Assembly: GCA_036676295.1 (NCBI GenBank) | Contig: JAKFDE010000027.1 | Span: forward strand, 248,001 to 312,000 | Length of the DNA: 64,000 nt | Reading direction: 5' to 3' | Source of the DNA: UBA4416 sp036676295 | Lineage (GTDB): Bacteria > Bacteroidota > Bacteroidia > B-17B0 > Aurantibacillaceae | Part shown: piece after piece, positions 16,585 to 25,703 of the stretch | How the letters are laid out: each line of letters starts with the position of its first letter | How positions within the stretch are numbered: the first letter of the stretch is position 1 | Notes under the pieces: model-generated | What the model saw: the letters and a program-made list of their open reading frames with translations, nothing else | Told to the model about the DNA's origin: nothing | The model's database searches: none | Made by a program: the position numbers and the translations under genes

Positions 16585-17835
16585 ATGTTTATACGTTTCC
16601 TGATCTTCTTCATCATCATTGTTTTAGTAGAGTTGTATTTTTTACAAGCACTTAAAACGATCAGCGTTGATTATAGTCCTTCCAAAAGAAAAATAGTAAT
16701 GTGGATCGCTTATAGTTTAGCCGGCATCAATTTAATCATAAGTTCGGTAGCTATGTTTTACCCTCCACCGGAGTGGAACAGCTTTTTCCGATTAGTGTCA
16801 TCGGCTTTTTTAATATTATTAGTTTGTAAATTAATTGGCTGCACCTTTTTATTAATGGACGATGTGATCCGTTTATTCCGTTGGATCGCAACCTGGTTTC
16901 AATCGACGCCTAAAGAAGCTGTAGAAGGCGCGCACCACATTAGCCGCTTGAAATTTTTAAGTTACGTAGCCGTAACCTTTACCGTTATTCCGGCGGTATC
17001 GTTTGTGTATGGTATGGTGCGTGGTGCGTACAAATACCGCGTACATAAAGTAAAAGTAAGTTCTCCCAATTTACCCGAAGCATTTGAAGGATTTAAAATT
17101 GTGCAATTATCAGATATGCACTCAGGAAGTTTTATGAGTACCGAACCATTGGTAAAAGCCTTTAACATTGTTATGGAACAAATGCCGGATGCCATCTTTT
17201 TTACAGGCGACCTGGTAAATAACGAAACCTCTGAAACAGAACCACATTTAGAAACTTATAAAATGTTGAAGGCTCCTCATGGTGTTTACTCTACTTTGGG
17301 TAACCATGATTATGGAGATTACAAACAATGGGAAAGCGCCACTGCTAAAGTGGAGAATTTGAACAAACTGAAAGAAGTGCATGCCAACTCAGGCTGGCGT
17401 TTATTAATGAATGAGCATGTAGCACTTGAAAAAGACGGACAAAAAATTGCCTTATTAGGAATTGAGAACTGGGGAGGCAATATGCGTTTTCCTAAATACG
17501 GGAAATTAGCCGATGCACATGAGGGAACAGAACATTATCCGTTTAAAATATTATTATCACATGATCCATCACATTGGGATGTGCAGGTGAGCCAGGAAGA
17601 ACGATACAAAGACATTGATCTGACCTTAAGCGGACACACACACGGTATGCAGTTTGGTATTGAAATTCCGGGATTAAAATGGAGTCCTGTACAATATCTA
17701 TACAAACACTGGGCAGGCTTGTACAAACAAGATAACCAATACTTATACGTGAACCGTGGCATTGGCTTTTTAGGTTACCCGGGGCGTTTAGGCATTTGGC
17801 CTGAGATAACTGTGATTGAATTGACGAGGGGGTAG
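16585..17835 (+). CDS. Membrane-anchored calcineurin-like metallophosphoesterase
   Basis: 416 residues. Four hydrophobic helices at about 3-22, 38-58, 72-92 and 125-146 anchor a phosphoesterase domain. Dimetal-site motifs run in order: QLSDMHSG (Asp177, His179), FFTGDLVNN, STLGNHDYG, LLSHDPSHW and LSGHTHGMQFG. It resembles the YkuE/YaeI group, some of which act on lipid phosphodiesters such as UDP-diacylglucosamine; I cannot assign a substrate. The active domain follows the last helix and would face one side of the inner membrane. It is monocistronic, with a DUF4238 gene downstream after 84 bp. Confidence 0.9.
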   Translation: MFIRFLIFFIIIVLVELYFLQALKTISVDYSPSKRKIVMWIAYSLAGINLIISSVAMFYPPPEWNSFFRLVSSAFLILLVCKLIGCTFLLMDDVIRLFRWIATWFQSTPKEAVEGAHHISRLKFLSYVAVTFTVIPAVSFVYGMVRGAYKYRVHKVKVSSPNLPEAFEGFKIVQLSDMHSGSFMSTEPLVKAFNIVMEQMPDAIFFTGDLVNNETSETEPHLETYKMLKAPHGVYSTLGNHDYGDYKQWESATAKVENLNKLKEVHANSGWRLLMNEHVALEKDGQKIALLGIENWGGNMRFPKYGKLADAHEGTEHYPFKILLSHDPSHWDVQVSQEERYKDIDLTLSGHTHGMQFGIEIPGLKWSPVQYLYKHWAGLYKQDNQYLYVNRGIGFLGYPGRLGIWPEITVIELTRG

Positions 17836-17919
17836 ATTTTTTAAAATCATTATATTTGATAGACTCCTTTATACACAGAATGTATATCAAGGATGAAAAA
17901 TTAGTCCTATAAGTAAGTT

Positions 17920-18765
17920 ATGCCGAACCTTGTTAATGACCAACATACGACTCCTAAATGTTATCTGAAAAATTTCTCAGATGATGGAAAAACCATATAT
18001 CGAAAATTTAAAAAAGTTGACAAGTATGATCGAAATAATTTCGACCTTAATAAGCCTACTTCGTTAAAAAGCGCAACGACCAAAGACAATTTTTATACTG
18101 TTAGAAGTGGACGGGATCCGATGCTAGTTGAGACTTTGATTTATTCAAGGGAAATTGAAAATCATTACCCTCGCTTTTATAACTTACTAACAGACCCAAA
18201 CATTGAAGGTTTGGCAACAATGGAAGATAGAAGTCGACTTTTGATGTGTTTACTCTCACTACATTGTAGGACTCCGAAACAATTCAAAACTTTTTTTGAA
18301 CAAGTTCCAGAAAAATATAATCACGAGTTAGAAAAAATTAAAGAAGATTATAAAGGAGCACACCTGCTAAAAACTTTGACTGCATTCATTGAAGCGCATC
18401 AATTTAAAATAATTAGAATTGTCAAAATCACTGATACGTCTGAGTTTATAACAAGCGACAACCCTGTTCTTATTGTTAGTCCGACTGGTGAATTAAAAAA
18501 CAATGAGTTTCGTGAACAATTCAACGTATTAAATATAATTATTATCCCTCTTGACAAAAAGCATTGTTGTATTCTAACAGATGCGACGGACAAAAACGGA
18601 ATAAGTATTAACGGAAAAGTTTTTTATAACAAAATTGAAAGAATTGATGTTGACTGCTCATTTACGCAAAATGTAAATTATTTGATGCTCAGAAGTGCTG
18701 ACGAATATTATTTTGGTTCTGAAAAATATATGAAGGCTTACTTTAGCTTTATCAAATTAGTTTAA
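17920..18765 (+). CDS. DUF4238 domain protein
   Basis: 281 residues, cytoplasmic by composition. It opens with NLVNDQHTTPKCYLKNF, matching the H..P..YL..F opening of DUF4238 proteins, and later has LLSLHCRTPKQF and EFITSDNPVLIV, also typical positions in that family. The function of DUF4238 is unknown; members occur sporadically and often next to mobile or defence genes. Here it stands alone between housekeeping-type genes, and its codon use looks somewhat different from neighbours (more CGA and ACG, less GGC), which suggests acquisition. No integrase or repeats border it. Confidence 0.75.
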   Translation: MPNLVNDQHTTPKCYLKNFSDDGKTIYRKFKKVDKYDRNNFDLNKPTSLKSATTKDNFYTVRSGRDPMLVETLIYSREIENHYPRFYNLLTDPNIEGLATMEDRSRLLMCLLSLHCRTPKQFKTFFEQVPEKYNHELEKIKEDYKGAHLLKTLTAFIEAHQFKIIRIVKITDTSEFITSDNPVLIVSPTGELKNNEFREQFNVLNIIIIPLDKKHCCILTDATDKNGISINGKVFYNKIERIDVDCSFTQNVNYLMLRSADEYYFGSEKYMKAYFSFIKLV

Positions 18766-18863
18766 AGTTGGAAAAGTAATAAATCTCCATAATATACTGT
18801 TCGCCTCAACCTTGCAGACATCAAAGCATTTTCAAAAGGAGTAAACAATTATTTTATTTTTAC

Positions 18864-18894
18864 TTTGCAAAAGTCCGGTAACATTGTATCTTTA
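18864..18894 (+). promoter_or_regulatory. Bacteroidota-type promoter for the RibD-like reductase gene
   Basis: TTTG at 18864-18867, a spacer of exactly 19 bases, then TATCTTTA at 18887-18894, which matches seven of eight positions of TAnnTTTG. The expected start of transcription is near 18900, so the leader before the ATG at 18913 would be very short. Confidence 0.6.
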
Positions 18895-18912
18895 ATCAAG
18901 ACTTAAAAAAAC

Positions 18913-19533
18913 ATGAGCAAAATTATCTTTGACAGCGGAATTTCTCTAGACGGTTTTTTGGCAGGCGACAACAGGGGGCCAAGCAACCCAATGGGTGGTG
19001 TATCAGAAAAAATTCACGCTTGGATGTTCAATCAAAAAGCATTTTGGGAATACCTGGGAATGGAAGGTGGAAATGAAGACGGGGCAGATGGCAAATTGAT
19101 TCGTGACACGATTGCCAGAACAGGTGCATTCATTATGGGTAAACGAATGTTTGAAGAAGGTGAAGTACATTGGCCAGAAGATCTATACAAAGCAGATGTG
19201 TATGTATTAACGCACGAGAAAAGAGAACCCTGGATTCAAAAAGGAACAACTACTTTTTATTTTATAAATGACGGCATTGAAAGTGCTTTAGAAAAGGCAA
19301 AAAAATCAGCCAAGGGAAAAGACATCCGCATTCAAGGTGGTGCTGATACCATACAACAATTTTTAAACGCCGGACTCGTAGACGAATGCATTATTCATAT
19401 AGCACCGGTTATTATAGGCAGTGGCATCAGGCTTTTTGACAAGATCGATAAAAATAGATTTGATATTGAAATTATAGAAGTCATCCATTCATCAACGGTC
19501 ACACATATCAGATATAAACTCACAAGAAAATAA
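18913..19533 (+). CDS. Dihydrofolate reductase-like (RibD C-terminal domain) protein
   Basis: 206 residues of the RibD-C/DHFR-like fold. It opens with IIFDSGISLDGFLAGDN, followed by GAFIMGKRMFEEGE, VYVLTHEKREPW, the NADPH-site segment DIRIQGGADTIQQFLNAGLVDE and IHIAPVIIGSGIRLFD. Family members are NADPH-dependent reductases, but most of this subgroup, which is common in Bacteroidota and Actinobacteria, has no known substrate and is not a true folate enzyme. It is followed 11 bp later by a small cupin gene and probably shares its transcript. Confidence 0.85.
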   Translation: MSKIIFDSGISLDGFLAGDNRGPSNPMGGVSEKIHAWMFNQKAFWEYLGMEGGNEDGADGKLIRDTIARTGAFIMGKRMFEEGEVHWPEDLYKADVYVLTHEKREPWIQKGTTTFYFINDGIESALEKAKKSAKGKDIRIQGGADTIQQFLNAGLVDECIIHIAPVIIGSGIRLFDKIDKNRFDIEIIEVIHSSTVTHIRYKLTRK

Positions 19534-19544
19534 AATCGCTCCAA

Positions 19545-19895
19545 ATGAATCCAAGCATCAATTTTCAAATAACCGATTGGGATAAAATTCCTGCTACAGA
19601 GTACAAAGGAGAAACCGGAACTGCTTACTGGAAAACCCTTCAATTTGCCGGGCTTAGAATACGAATGGTTGAGTATTCGAAAAACTACAAAGCAGATCAT
19701 TGGTGCGAAAAAGGTCATATCATTTATTGCATTGATGGAGAAATGAATACCGAACTAGCCGATGGCTCCATATTTAAATTATCCAAAGGCATGTCTTATC
19801 AGGTTTCCGATAAATTAAGTTCGCACCTATCAACATCCGTAGATGGTGTAAAATTATTTATTGTGGATGGTGATTTTTTAAAGTTGAATGAATAA
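19545..19895 (+). CDS. DHCW-motif cupin-fold protein
   Basis: 116 residues forming one cupin barrel. The signature ADHWCEKGHIIYCIDGE supplies the His/Cys/His set of cupin motif 1, and GMSYQVSDKLSSHLS lies at motif 2. Such proteins probably bind a metal, but no activity is established. It lies directly after the RibD-like reductase gene, in the same direction. Confidence 0.8.
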   Translation: MNPSINFQITDWDKIPATEYKGETGTAYWKTLQFAGLRIRMVEYSKNYKADHWCEKGHIIYCIDGEMNTELADGSIFKLSKGMSYQVSDKLSSHLSTSVDGVKLFIVDGDFLKLNE

Positions 19896-19917
19896 TAATA
19901 GAACGATTTAAGCGACC

Positions 19918-19963
19918 TCACCCTCTCTGACTTCGAGAGCCTCAGCCACCGAGGAGAGGGAGT
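19918..19963. repeat. GC-rich intergenic hairpin between convergent genes
   Basis: CCCTCTC faces GAGAGGG, and inside it CTCT/AGAG and CCTC/GAGG can also pair. It is markedly richer in GC than the surroundings and lies between convergent genes. It may be a dispersed intergenic repeat that also terminates transcription, although no T-run follows. Confidence 0.45.
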
Positions 19964-19972
19964 AGAACAAAA

Positions 19973-21790
19973 TTATTGCACCGCTTTTTTAGCTTCAGCA
20001 ATATCCATACGAACACCATTTTTAAAAGCCGCTACAAAGCAATCTTTATAACCCAATTCGCGCAACTTAGCCTGATGTTTACCGGCTTCTTCAAATGATC
20101 TAAAACTACCGGAAGTATATTTATAAACTGCACCCATTTTGTAAAACCAAACATCAGAAACATTAGGGAATTTTGTTCTAACATCTACTTCCTTATCTGT
20201 ACCCGCAAACTGTACTTTAAATTCAATTCCTGATTTTGGAGGATTAGCTTTTGCAAGCGCTTTATCAATACTATCTTGTTTGACTTTGAGTTGGGCCAAT
20301 CTTATTTTTTCTTCAGCAGCCGCTTTATCTTTAGCTACTTTATCATCATTGGCTTTAAACTCTTGTTTAATATCCTTAATACGTTCGGCTGCATACACTT
20401 CATTTTTAATATTCAGATCATTCGCTTTTTCATACAAAATCAAAGCCTCTTCGTATTTTTTATTTTTATAATTCAGATCAGCTAAAGCAATGTATTGCTT
20501 GTATTTTCTTTCGTTTTCAGAAATATGATTCTTTGTTTCCTCTTCTTTTTTCAATAAATCATCTATTTGAGCCAGTTGATGCTTTAAATAATCATCTTCT
20601 ACCTTAATTAAAAACTGCGCTTTTTGATAATATTCTTTTGCCTGCTTGTAATTTTTGTTTTTAAACTCGCTATCAGCCAATTTTTTATATTCGCTGTATT
20701 TTTTAGCATTATCTATTTCCTCTTCCTTATTTTTAAAATTGTCTTTCTTAATTTCTACATCCTTCTTTTCATCAGGCTTATCCAGCACAACCGGTTGATC
20801 CTTTTTATCTGAATCATTTTCTATTTTATAATTTTCGTTCTCTAAAGGTTTTTGTTTTTCAAGATCATCATCATATGTTTTTTTCGTCCCCTCCTGTTCA
20901 TCTTTATATTTTCTAAACGCCCTGAATAAACACGAAGCCATATAATCCTGTCCCTTAGTTGATCCTAAGAATTTTTCTTCTTCAGGATTTGTCAAATAAC
21001 CGATCTCCGTTAAAACAGATGGCATGGAGGTCCGCCACAACACCCAGATACTCTGGCGATGAACGCCTTTATCTACCCTACCCGCTTTAGTAAAATATTC
21101 CTCCTGGATCTTCATTGCCAAGCCCGCACTTTGAATCACATAACTGGAAGTATAATTACTCATGATGATGTAACTCTCTTCGCTATTAGGATCAAAGCCT
21201 TTATACTTTGATTCGTAATTATCCTCTAATAACATGGCAGAGTTTTCACGTTGAGCCACTTTCATTTTCCCTTCTTCATTCTTCAACCCCATGACATAAG
21301 TTTCCGATCCAAAAGGAACAGGATTGGCCGTTTCAACAACGATCATCTTACCTCTCGAATTTTTAAAGGTTTTAGCCCGCATTTTACCGGTTTTCTTATC
21401 CTTTACCATTACGGGTTTTCCGGCAGCATTGCAATGAATAGAAATAAACAGATCGGCATTATTATCATTAGCTATCTTTGCTCTGTCTTCCAGATCAACA
21501 AATACATCTGTTTTGCGAGTGAATATAACTTTAACATCTTTAAGGTTTTCTTCTATCAACTTCCCAAATTTCAAGGCAACGGCCAGCGACACATCTTTTT
21601 CCTTATGCGACACGCCATTACAGCCCGGATCTTTGCCACCATGGCCGGGATCAATAACAATTACCTTTACTTTTTTTGGATCATCTTTATGGATATGAAA
21701 CGACGAAAAGGCCAGAAATAATCCCGCCTGAACAAGCAAAAGCCTAATGAATAAATTATGTTTTTTTTGCAATGTGTCCTTAAAATTCAT
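19973..21790 (-). CDS. N-acetylmuramoyl-L-alanine amidase with TPR-like and SPOR-like regions
   Basis: 605 residues. An N-terminal export signal precedes an Amidase_3 domain (about 35-295) with VIVIDPGHGGKDPG, Glu in KEKDVSLAV, SIHCNA and LTEIGYLTNPEEEKFL, which together carry the zinc ligands and catalytic Glu. A long Lys/Glu-rich region (about 300-515) holds two repeats of the form YKKLADSEFKNKNYKQAKEYY and YKQYIALADLNYKNKKYEEA, suggesting TPR-like pairs. The C-terminal about 80 residues (EFKVQFAGTD to the end) look like a SPOR domain that binds denuded septal glycan. The likely role is cleaving peptide stems from peptidoglycan during cell separation. The extension makes it much longer than typical AmiC-type enzymes. 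Confidence 0.88.
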   Translation of the reverse strand: MNFKDTLQKKHNLFIRLLLVQAGLFLAFSSFHIHKDDPKKVKVIVIDPGHGGKDPGCNGVSHKEKDVSLAVALKFGKLIEENLKDVKVIFTRKTDVFVDLEDRAKIANDNNADLFISIHCNAAGKPVMVKDKKTGKMRAKTFKNSRGKMIVVETANPVPFGSETYVMGLKNEEGKMKVAQRENSAMLLEDNYESKYKGFDPNSEESYIIMSNYTSSYVIQSAGLAMKIQEEYFTKAGRVDKGVHRQSIWVLWRTSMPSVLTEIGYLTNPEEEKFLGSTKGQDYMASCLFRAFRKYKDEQEGTKKTYDDDLEKQKPLENENYKIENDSDKKDQPVVLDKPDEKKDVEIKKDNFKNKEEEIDNAKKYSEYKKLADSEFKNKNYKQAKEYYQKAQFLIKVEDDYLKHQLAQIDDLLKKEEETKNHISENERKYKQYIALADLNYKNKKYEEALILYEKANDLNIKNEVYAAERIKDIKQEFKANDDKVAKDKAAAEEKIRLAQLKVKQDSIDKALAKANPPKSGIEFKVQFAGTDKEVDVRTKFPNVSDVWFYKMGAVYKYTSGSFRSFEEAGKHQAKLRELGYKDCFVAAFKNGVRMDIAEAKKAVQ

Positions 21791-21812
21791 AACCAGTTTA
21801 GCCAGTAATTGT

Positions 21813-21820
21813 TAGCTTTG
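21813..21820 (+). promoter_or_regulatory. Candidate -7 element TAGCTTTG for lptD
   Basis: TAGCTTTG fits TAnnTTTG. Transcription would start near 21827, which leaves only about 20-60 nt of leader and limits where translation of the LptD gene can begin. No TTTG is found at the 19-base spacing. Confidence 0.5.
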
Positions 21821-21850
21821 TGGGTTTAGTAAAATTAAACCGAACGTTTC

Positions 21851-24454
21851 ATAAATACTGTTAAACATATACTTTTTATACTCTTATTATTGTTAATAAG
21901 TGTTACACCATCTTTTGCTCAATCTGATCTCAAATCGGAGCAGAAAAGAACCGTTGTAAACACTCCAAATACGAACTCCAAGACTGACACTACCAAACAA
22001 AAACTTCCTGTTCCAAAAGACACCGTAAAAACAGTTACTCTAGACACTTTAGATACAGAAGATGAAGCGGAACCATTGGAGCACCGTATCATATATAACG
22101 CCAGAGATTCAATAAGATACGAAACCAAGGGACAAAAAATTTACCTGTTTGGGGATGGTTATGTAGAATATGAAGGCATGAACCTGAAAGCCGAGTTTAT
22201 TGAAATTGATAACGAAAAAAATATCATTACCGCATTTGGTAAAAAAGACAGTTTAGGCAATGAAAGCGGAACTCCTGTATTTAAAGAAGGAGAACAGGAA
22301 ATTGCCTGCAGTAAAATGGTGTATAACCTCAAAACCAAAAAAGGGAAGATCTACAACGTGATGACCAAAGAAGGTGATCTAATATTGATGGGTAGCGAGG
22401 TAAAAAAAGACAGTAACGATGTAGTTTACATGAAGGACCTGAGATGTATTCCATGTGAATTTAAAGATTCGAGAACCATATTCAGAGCCAAAAAAGCAAA
22501 GATCATTCCCGATGATAAAATTGTAACCGGCCCTATGTATCTAGAAATTGGCGGTGTACCTACTCCATTAGGTTTACCTTTTGGTTTTTTTCCAAATACA
22601 AAGAAACGACATTCGGGTATTTTAATTCCGTTTTTTAATAGCAGCGAAAACCTTGGGTTTAACTTAAAAGATGGTGGTTTTTATTGGGGAATCAGTGATC
22701 AAACCGATATGACCATTAGGGGCGATATTTATTCTAATGGTAGCTGGGGTTTACGTACCACAAACAACTATAATATAAATTACAAATATACCGGGTCAGT
22801 AGCTTTGGGTATTTCTGAATTTAACATTGGCGAAAAAGAAATTCCAAGTCAGTATTCCAAACAACGCGATATATCTATTAACTGGCGTCATACTCAGGAT
22901 CAAAAAAACAACCCTACTGTTCGTTTTAGCAGCGATGTCAATATCAGAACATCCAAATACAATAAATATAATGCTTTAAATACAGGACAGTATTTAACCA
23001 ATACCTTTCAATCCAATATCAATTTCACAAAATCATTCAAAGCCTCTACATTAAGTTTAAATGCACGCCATAGCCAAAACACGCAAACCAAACTTATGGA
23101 AATTTCTTTTCCTGAATTAACCTTTAACATCAATCGTTTCTATCCATTTAAAAAGGAAGGACGTATTAAACAAAATCCTATTGATAAAATTGGTATTAGT
23201 TATTTATTTGAAGCGCGTAATACGTTATCGGGCTACGACACTGCAATTTTTAAAGGCGATGTATCTGATAATTTAAAATATGGCGCCAGACATAGTTTAC
23301 CCATTTCTACAAACATTACTTTATTAAAATATTTTACATTAACACCGGCCCTAAACTTAAGCGCTGTGATGTATACCAAAACAACAGATAAAATACTTGA
23401 CTATGCAAACGATAGTATCATTACATCCTATAATAAAGCTTTTAAAACCGGTTACGATGCCAACTTTAATACTTCGTTAACTACAAAAGTATTTATGGAT
23501 TATTTGTTTAAAGGCAATCGTGTGAAACAGATCCGTCATTTATTGATCCCAACAATTAACTACATGTATCGCCCGGATTTTGGAGAAACACAATACGGTT
23601 TTTGGAAAGATGTGATAAGCGATACAACCACTAAAAGCAAAACAAGATATTCCATTTTTGAAAACACATTATTTGGCGGACCTGCCATTGGAGAACAAAA
23701 TAGCATTGGTATTAATTTAAATAATAACCTGGAAGCTAAGATCCGAAAAACAACGGATACAGGTTTTGTGTTTAAAAAAGTTGTACTGATGCAAAACTTA
23801 GGCATTAGCGGTACTTATAATTTTGCGGCTGACAGTATGGGAATGAGCGATATTACTATGAACGGCAGAACAAAGATCTGGAAGTTTTTTGATCTGGTAT
23901 TTGGTTCCAGTTTTGATCCTTATTTCTACGATGCCGATTTGAATAGAAGAACCAAAGAATATAGTTTTAACGAAAACGGAAAATTAGCCCGATTTACACG
24001 AGGTAACGTAGCTATTAATGCCAACTTTAGTTCAAATGCGTTACAAAGCATGCGTCAAAAAAAACCGGATCTGACCAATGGTGCTGAGCGTGGCGCTACA
24101 ACCAATACCCTGCAAACACAAGAACAATTACCCTGGAATTTGAATATCTATTACAACCTCACTTACACGAAAATTGGAAATAAATTAACCGATAATCAAA
24201 CCATGAATTTTAGCGGTGATGTTGCCGTCACTAAATATTGGAAAGTAGGATTAACCAGTGGTTATGATTTCACCAATAAAAATTTGAGTTATACCAGTTT
24301 AAATATTTACAGAGATCTGAAATGTTGGGAAGCCCGTATTGACTGGGTTCCGTTTGGATTTAGAAAAAGCTACAGCTTAACGATTAATTTAAAAACAAGT
24401 ATGTTGAGCGATGTGAAGATACCACGACAAAGACAGTGGTATGATAATTTTTAA
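21851..24454 (+). CDS. lptD: LPS-assembly protein LptD-like outer-membrane protein
   Basis: About 867 residues if begun at 21851. An N-terminal OstA/LptA-like periplasmic domain (YETKGQKIYLFGDGYVEYEG, LKAEFIEIDNEKNIITAFG) leads into a large barrel with LGLPFGFFPNTKKRHSGILIP and GVPTPLGLP, as in Bacteroidota LptD homologues. It would insert LPS into the outer leaflet. The frame is open from 21839, and NTVKHILFILLLLLISVTP then SFAQ is an ideal signal peptide, but no ATG, GTG or TTG precedes it. The only TTG (21890) falls inside the hydrophobic core. I therefore place the start tentatively at the ATA codon at 21851; if TTG is used, the gene is 21890-24454. Confidence 0.85.
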   Translation: MNTVKHILFILLLLLISVTPSFAQSDLKSEQKRTVVNTPNTNSKTDTTKQKLPVPKDTVKTVTLDTLDTEDEAEPLEHRIIYNARDSIRYETKGQKIYLFGDGYVEYEGMNLKAEFIEIDNEKNIITAFGKKDSLGNESGTPVFKEGEQEIACSKMVYNLKTKKGKIYNVMTKEGDLILMGSEVKKDSNDVVYMKDLRCIPCEFKDSRTIFRAKKAKIIPDDKIVTGPMYLEIGGVPTPLGLPFGFFPNTKKRHSGILIPFFNSSENLGFNLKDGGFYWGISDQTDMTIRGDIYSNGSWGLRTTNNYNINYKYTGSVALGISEFNIGEKEIPSQYSKQRDISINWRHTQDQKNNPTVRFSSDVNIRTSKYNKYNALNTGQYLTNTFQSNINFTKSFKASTLSLNARHSQNTQTKLMEISFPELTFNINRFYPFKKEGRIKQNPIDKIGISYLFEARNTLSGYDTAIFKGDVSDNLKYGARHSLPISTNITLLKYFTLTPALNLSAVMYTKTTDKILDYANDSIITSYNKAFKTGYDANFNTSLTTKVFMDYLFKGNRVKQIRHLLIPTINYMYRPDFGETQYGFWKDVISDTTTKSKTRYSIFENTLFGGPAIGEQNSIGINLNNNLEAKIRKTTDTGFVFKKVVLMQNLGISGTYNFAADSMGMSDITMNGRTKIWKFFDLVFGSSFDPYFYDADLNRRTKEYSFNENGKLARFTRGNVAINANFSSNALQSMRQKKPDLTNGAERGATTNTLQTQEQLPWNLNIYYNLTYTKIGNKLTDNQTMNFSGDVAVTKYWKVGLTSGYDFTNKNLSYTSLNIYRDLKCWEARIDWVPFGFRKSYSLTINLKTSMLSDVKIPRQRQWYDNF

Positions 24455-24457
24455 AAT

Positions 24458-25009
24458 TTACTTATTCTGCAATTCGCTTAATTGTTTTTTCAAAGTCAAA
24501 TATAACTCCGTAGCTTTTTGAGTTCCGATACGATACGTAAAACCTGAATTATCTTTTAACTCCACAAACTCATTGCCGCTTGTAAAAAAACGGATCACTC
24601 CTCTGCTATGCAGGTTATACACCGCACGACGAAAAATATGTTTTTTATACCGGCTTTTTCTGATATGAGTAATGGTATTAAAATTGATCTTTACTTTTCT
24701 GGCTGTCCAAAATCCATCAATGATCATGTGGTCGGCATACACTCTAATGTGTGTATGTAATACGTAAGTTAAAATTGCTGACAAGATTAAGATCAGTAAA
24801 CCTAATAAGAAAAATATTTTTCCGGAGTTAGGAATATCTATTGCCGGATAATAACCAATTTCAAAAACAGCTACCTGAACGGGTTTGGGGTTTTCGCTCC
24901 AGTAATAACCTACGAAACAAAATAAGGCAATGATCGTTCTCCAAATAATACTAAGACGATTATGCCCCATGTATTGTTTTTCTTCAAATATTTTTTTTTC
25001 TGTTTCCAA
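24458..25009 (-). CDS. Two-TM membrane protein with PH-like C-terminal domain
   Basis: 183 residues. Hydrophobic helices at about residues 20-37 (LSIIWRTIIALFCFVGYYW) and 66-86 (FFLLGLLILILSAILTYVL) form a hairpin. The remaining C-terminal half has alternating strands (IRVYADHMIIDGFWTARKVKINFNTI, split here as two strands) and a final helix (ELYLTLKKQLSEL), suggesting a bacterial PH-like domain. No function is known to me. It is convergent with lptD with three bases between stops, and 43 bp downstream of the TPMT-like gene on its own strand. Confidence 0.7.
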   Translation of the reverse strand: METEKKIFEEKQYMGHNRLSIIWRTIIALFCFVGYYWSENPKPVQVAVFEIGYYPAIDIPNSGKIFFLLGLLILILSAILTYVLHTHIRVYADHMIIDGFWTARKVKINFNTITHIRKSRYKKHIFRRAVYNLHSRGVIRFFTSGNEFVELKDNSGFTYRIGTQKATELYLTLKKQLSELQNK

Positions 25010-25052
25010 ACGGATTAACCAAAGTTAAGGAAATTAACATTAGCGAGAACTA

Positions 25053-25637
25053 TCATTTCTTCTGCAGGATCACAAATAATTCTCTGCCTTCTCTTGGTTT
25101 AATTGAATTATAGCAAGGCTCTAACGTTTTGATCTTAAATACAGGTTCAAAAAGTTTCGAGTATTCATCTTTATTGCCACCAAAAGGCGGTTTATCTGAA
25201 TTTAAAGGATCGTTAAACAAAAGCCCTGCTAATTTGCCATTAGGTTTCAGTAAAGCATGCATCTGTTTAACATAATCTGGTCGTAAAGACGGGTCGATAG
25301 CACAAAAAAATGTTTGTTCAATGATCAGATCATACTGCCCTTTATGTTTAAAAAAATCTTGCTGTATCAACTGAGATGCCGGAAAATCGGGCACTCTTTG
25401 TTTTAAATTCCGCAAAGGTTCTGGCGCAAAATCAAGCACATAGCAATTACGGAACCCTTGATTGAACAAAAATTCTGCCTCATATGAGTTGCCGGCGCCG
25501 GGTATCAAAATCTTTAATTCCTTATTATCTAATTGTTCAAAGTAAGATTTTAAGGGTAGTGAAACACTTCCAATGTCCCACCCAAAATCATTGACTTGGT
25601 ATCTTTTATTCCAGTATTGAGCGCTTAAATCAGGCAT
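25053..25637 (-). CDS. TPMT-family SAM-dependent methyltransferase
   Basis: 194 residues. The opening YWNKRYQVNDFGWDIG is the thiopurine-methyltransferase-family start, and the SAM-binding loop ILIPGAGNSYEAEFLF (about residues 40-55) is followed by VLDFAPEPL, QQDFFKH and IIEQTFFCAIDPSLRPDY, all characteristic. Family members methylate thiols, halides or selenium/tellurium species; the natural substrate here cannot be told. Divergent from the UbiA prenyltransferase gene with a 66-bp gap. Confidence 0.88.
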   Translation of the reverse strand: MPDLSAQYWNKRYQVNDFGWDIGSVSLPLKSYFEQLDNKELKILIPGAGNSYEAEFLFNQGFRNCYVLDFAPEPLRNLKQRVPDFPASQLIQQDFFKHKGQYDLIIEQTFFCAIDPSLRPDYVKQMHALLKPNGKLAGLLFNDPLNSDKPPFGGNKDEYSKLFEPVFKIKTLEPCYNSIKPREGRELFVILQKK

Positions 25638-25703
25638 GTAATTTTTAATAATAACCGATGCTAAATTAAATATTAATTACTAAATTCAGTCCATATTAAT
25701 ACT

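Noticed and set aside
18913..19533. True dihydrofolate reductase of folate metabolism
   Set aside because: The motifs are those of the RibD C-terminal-domain family, not of FolA, and no folate genes are nearby.
21251..21721. 156-codon plus-strand frame inside the amidase gene
   Set aside because: It lies antisense to a well-supported Amidase_3 domain, has no recognisable motifs, and starts and stops inside the gene.
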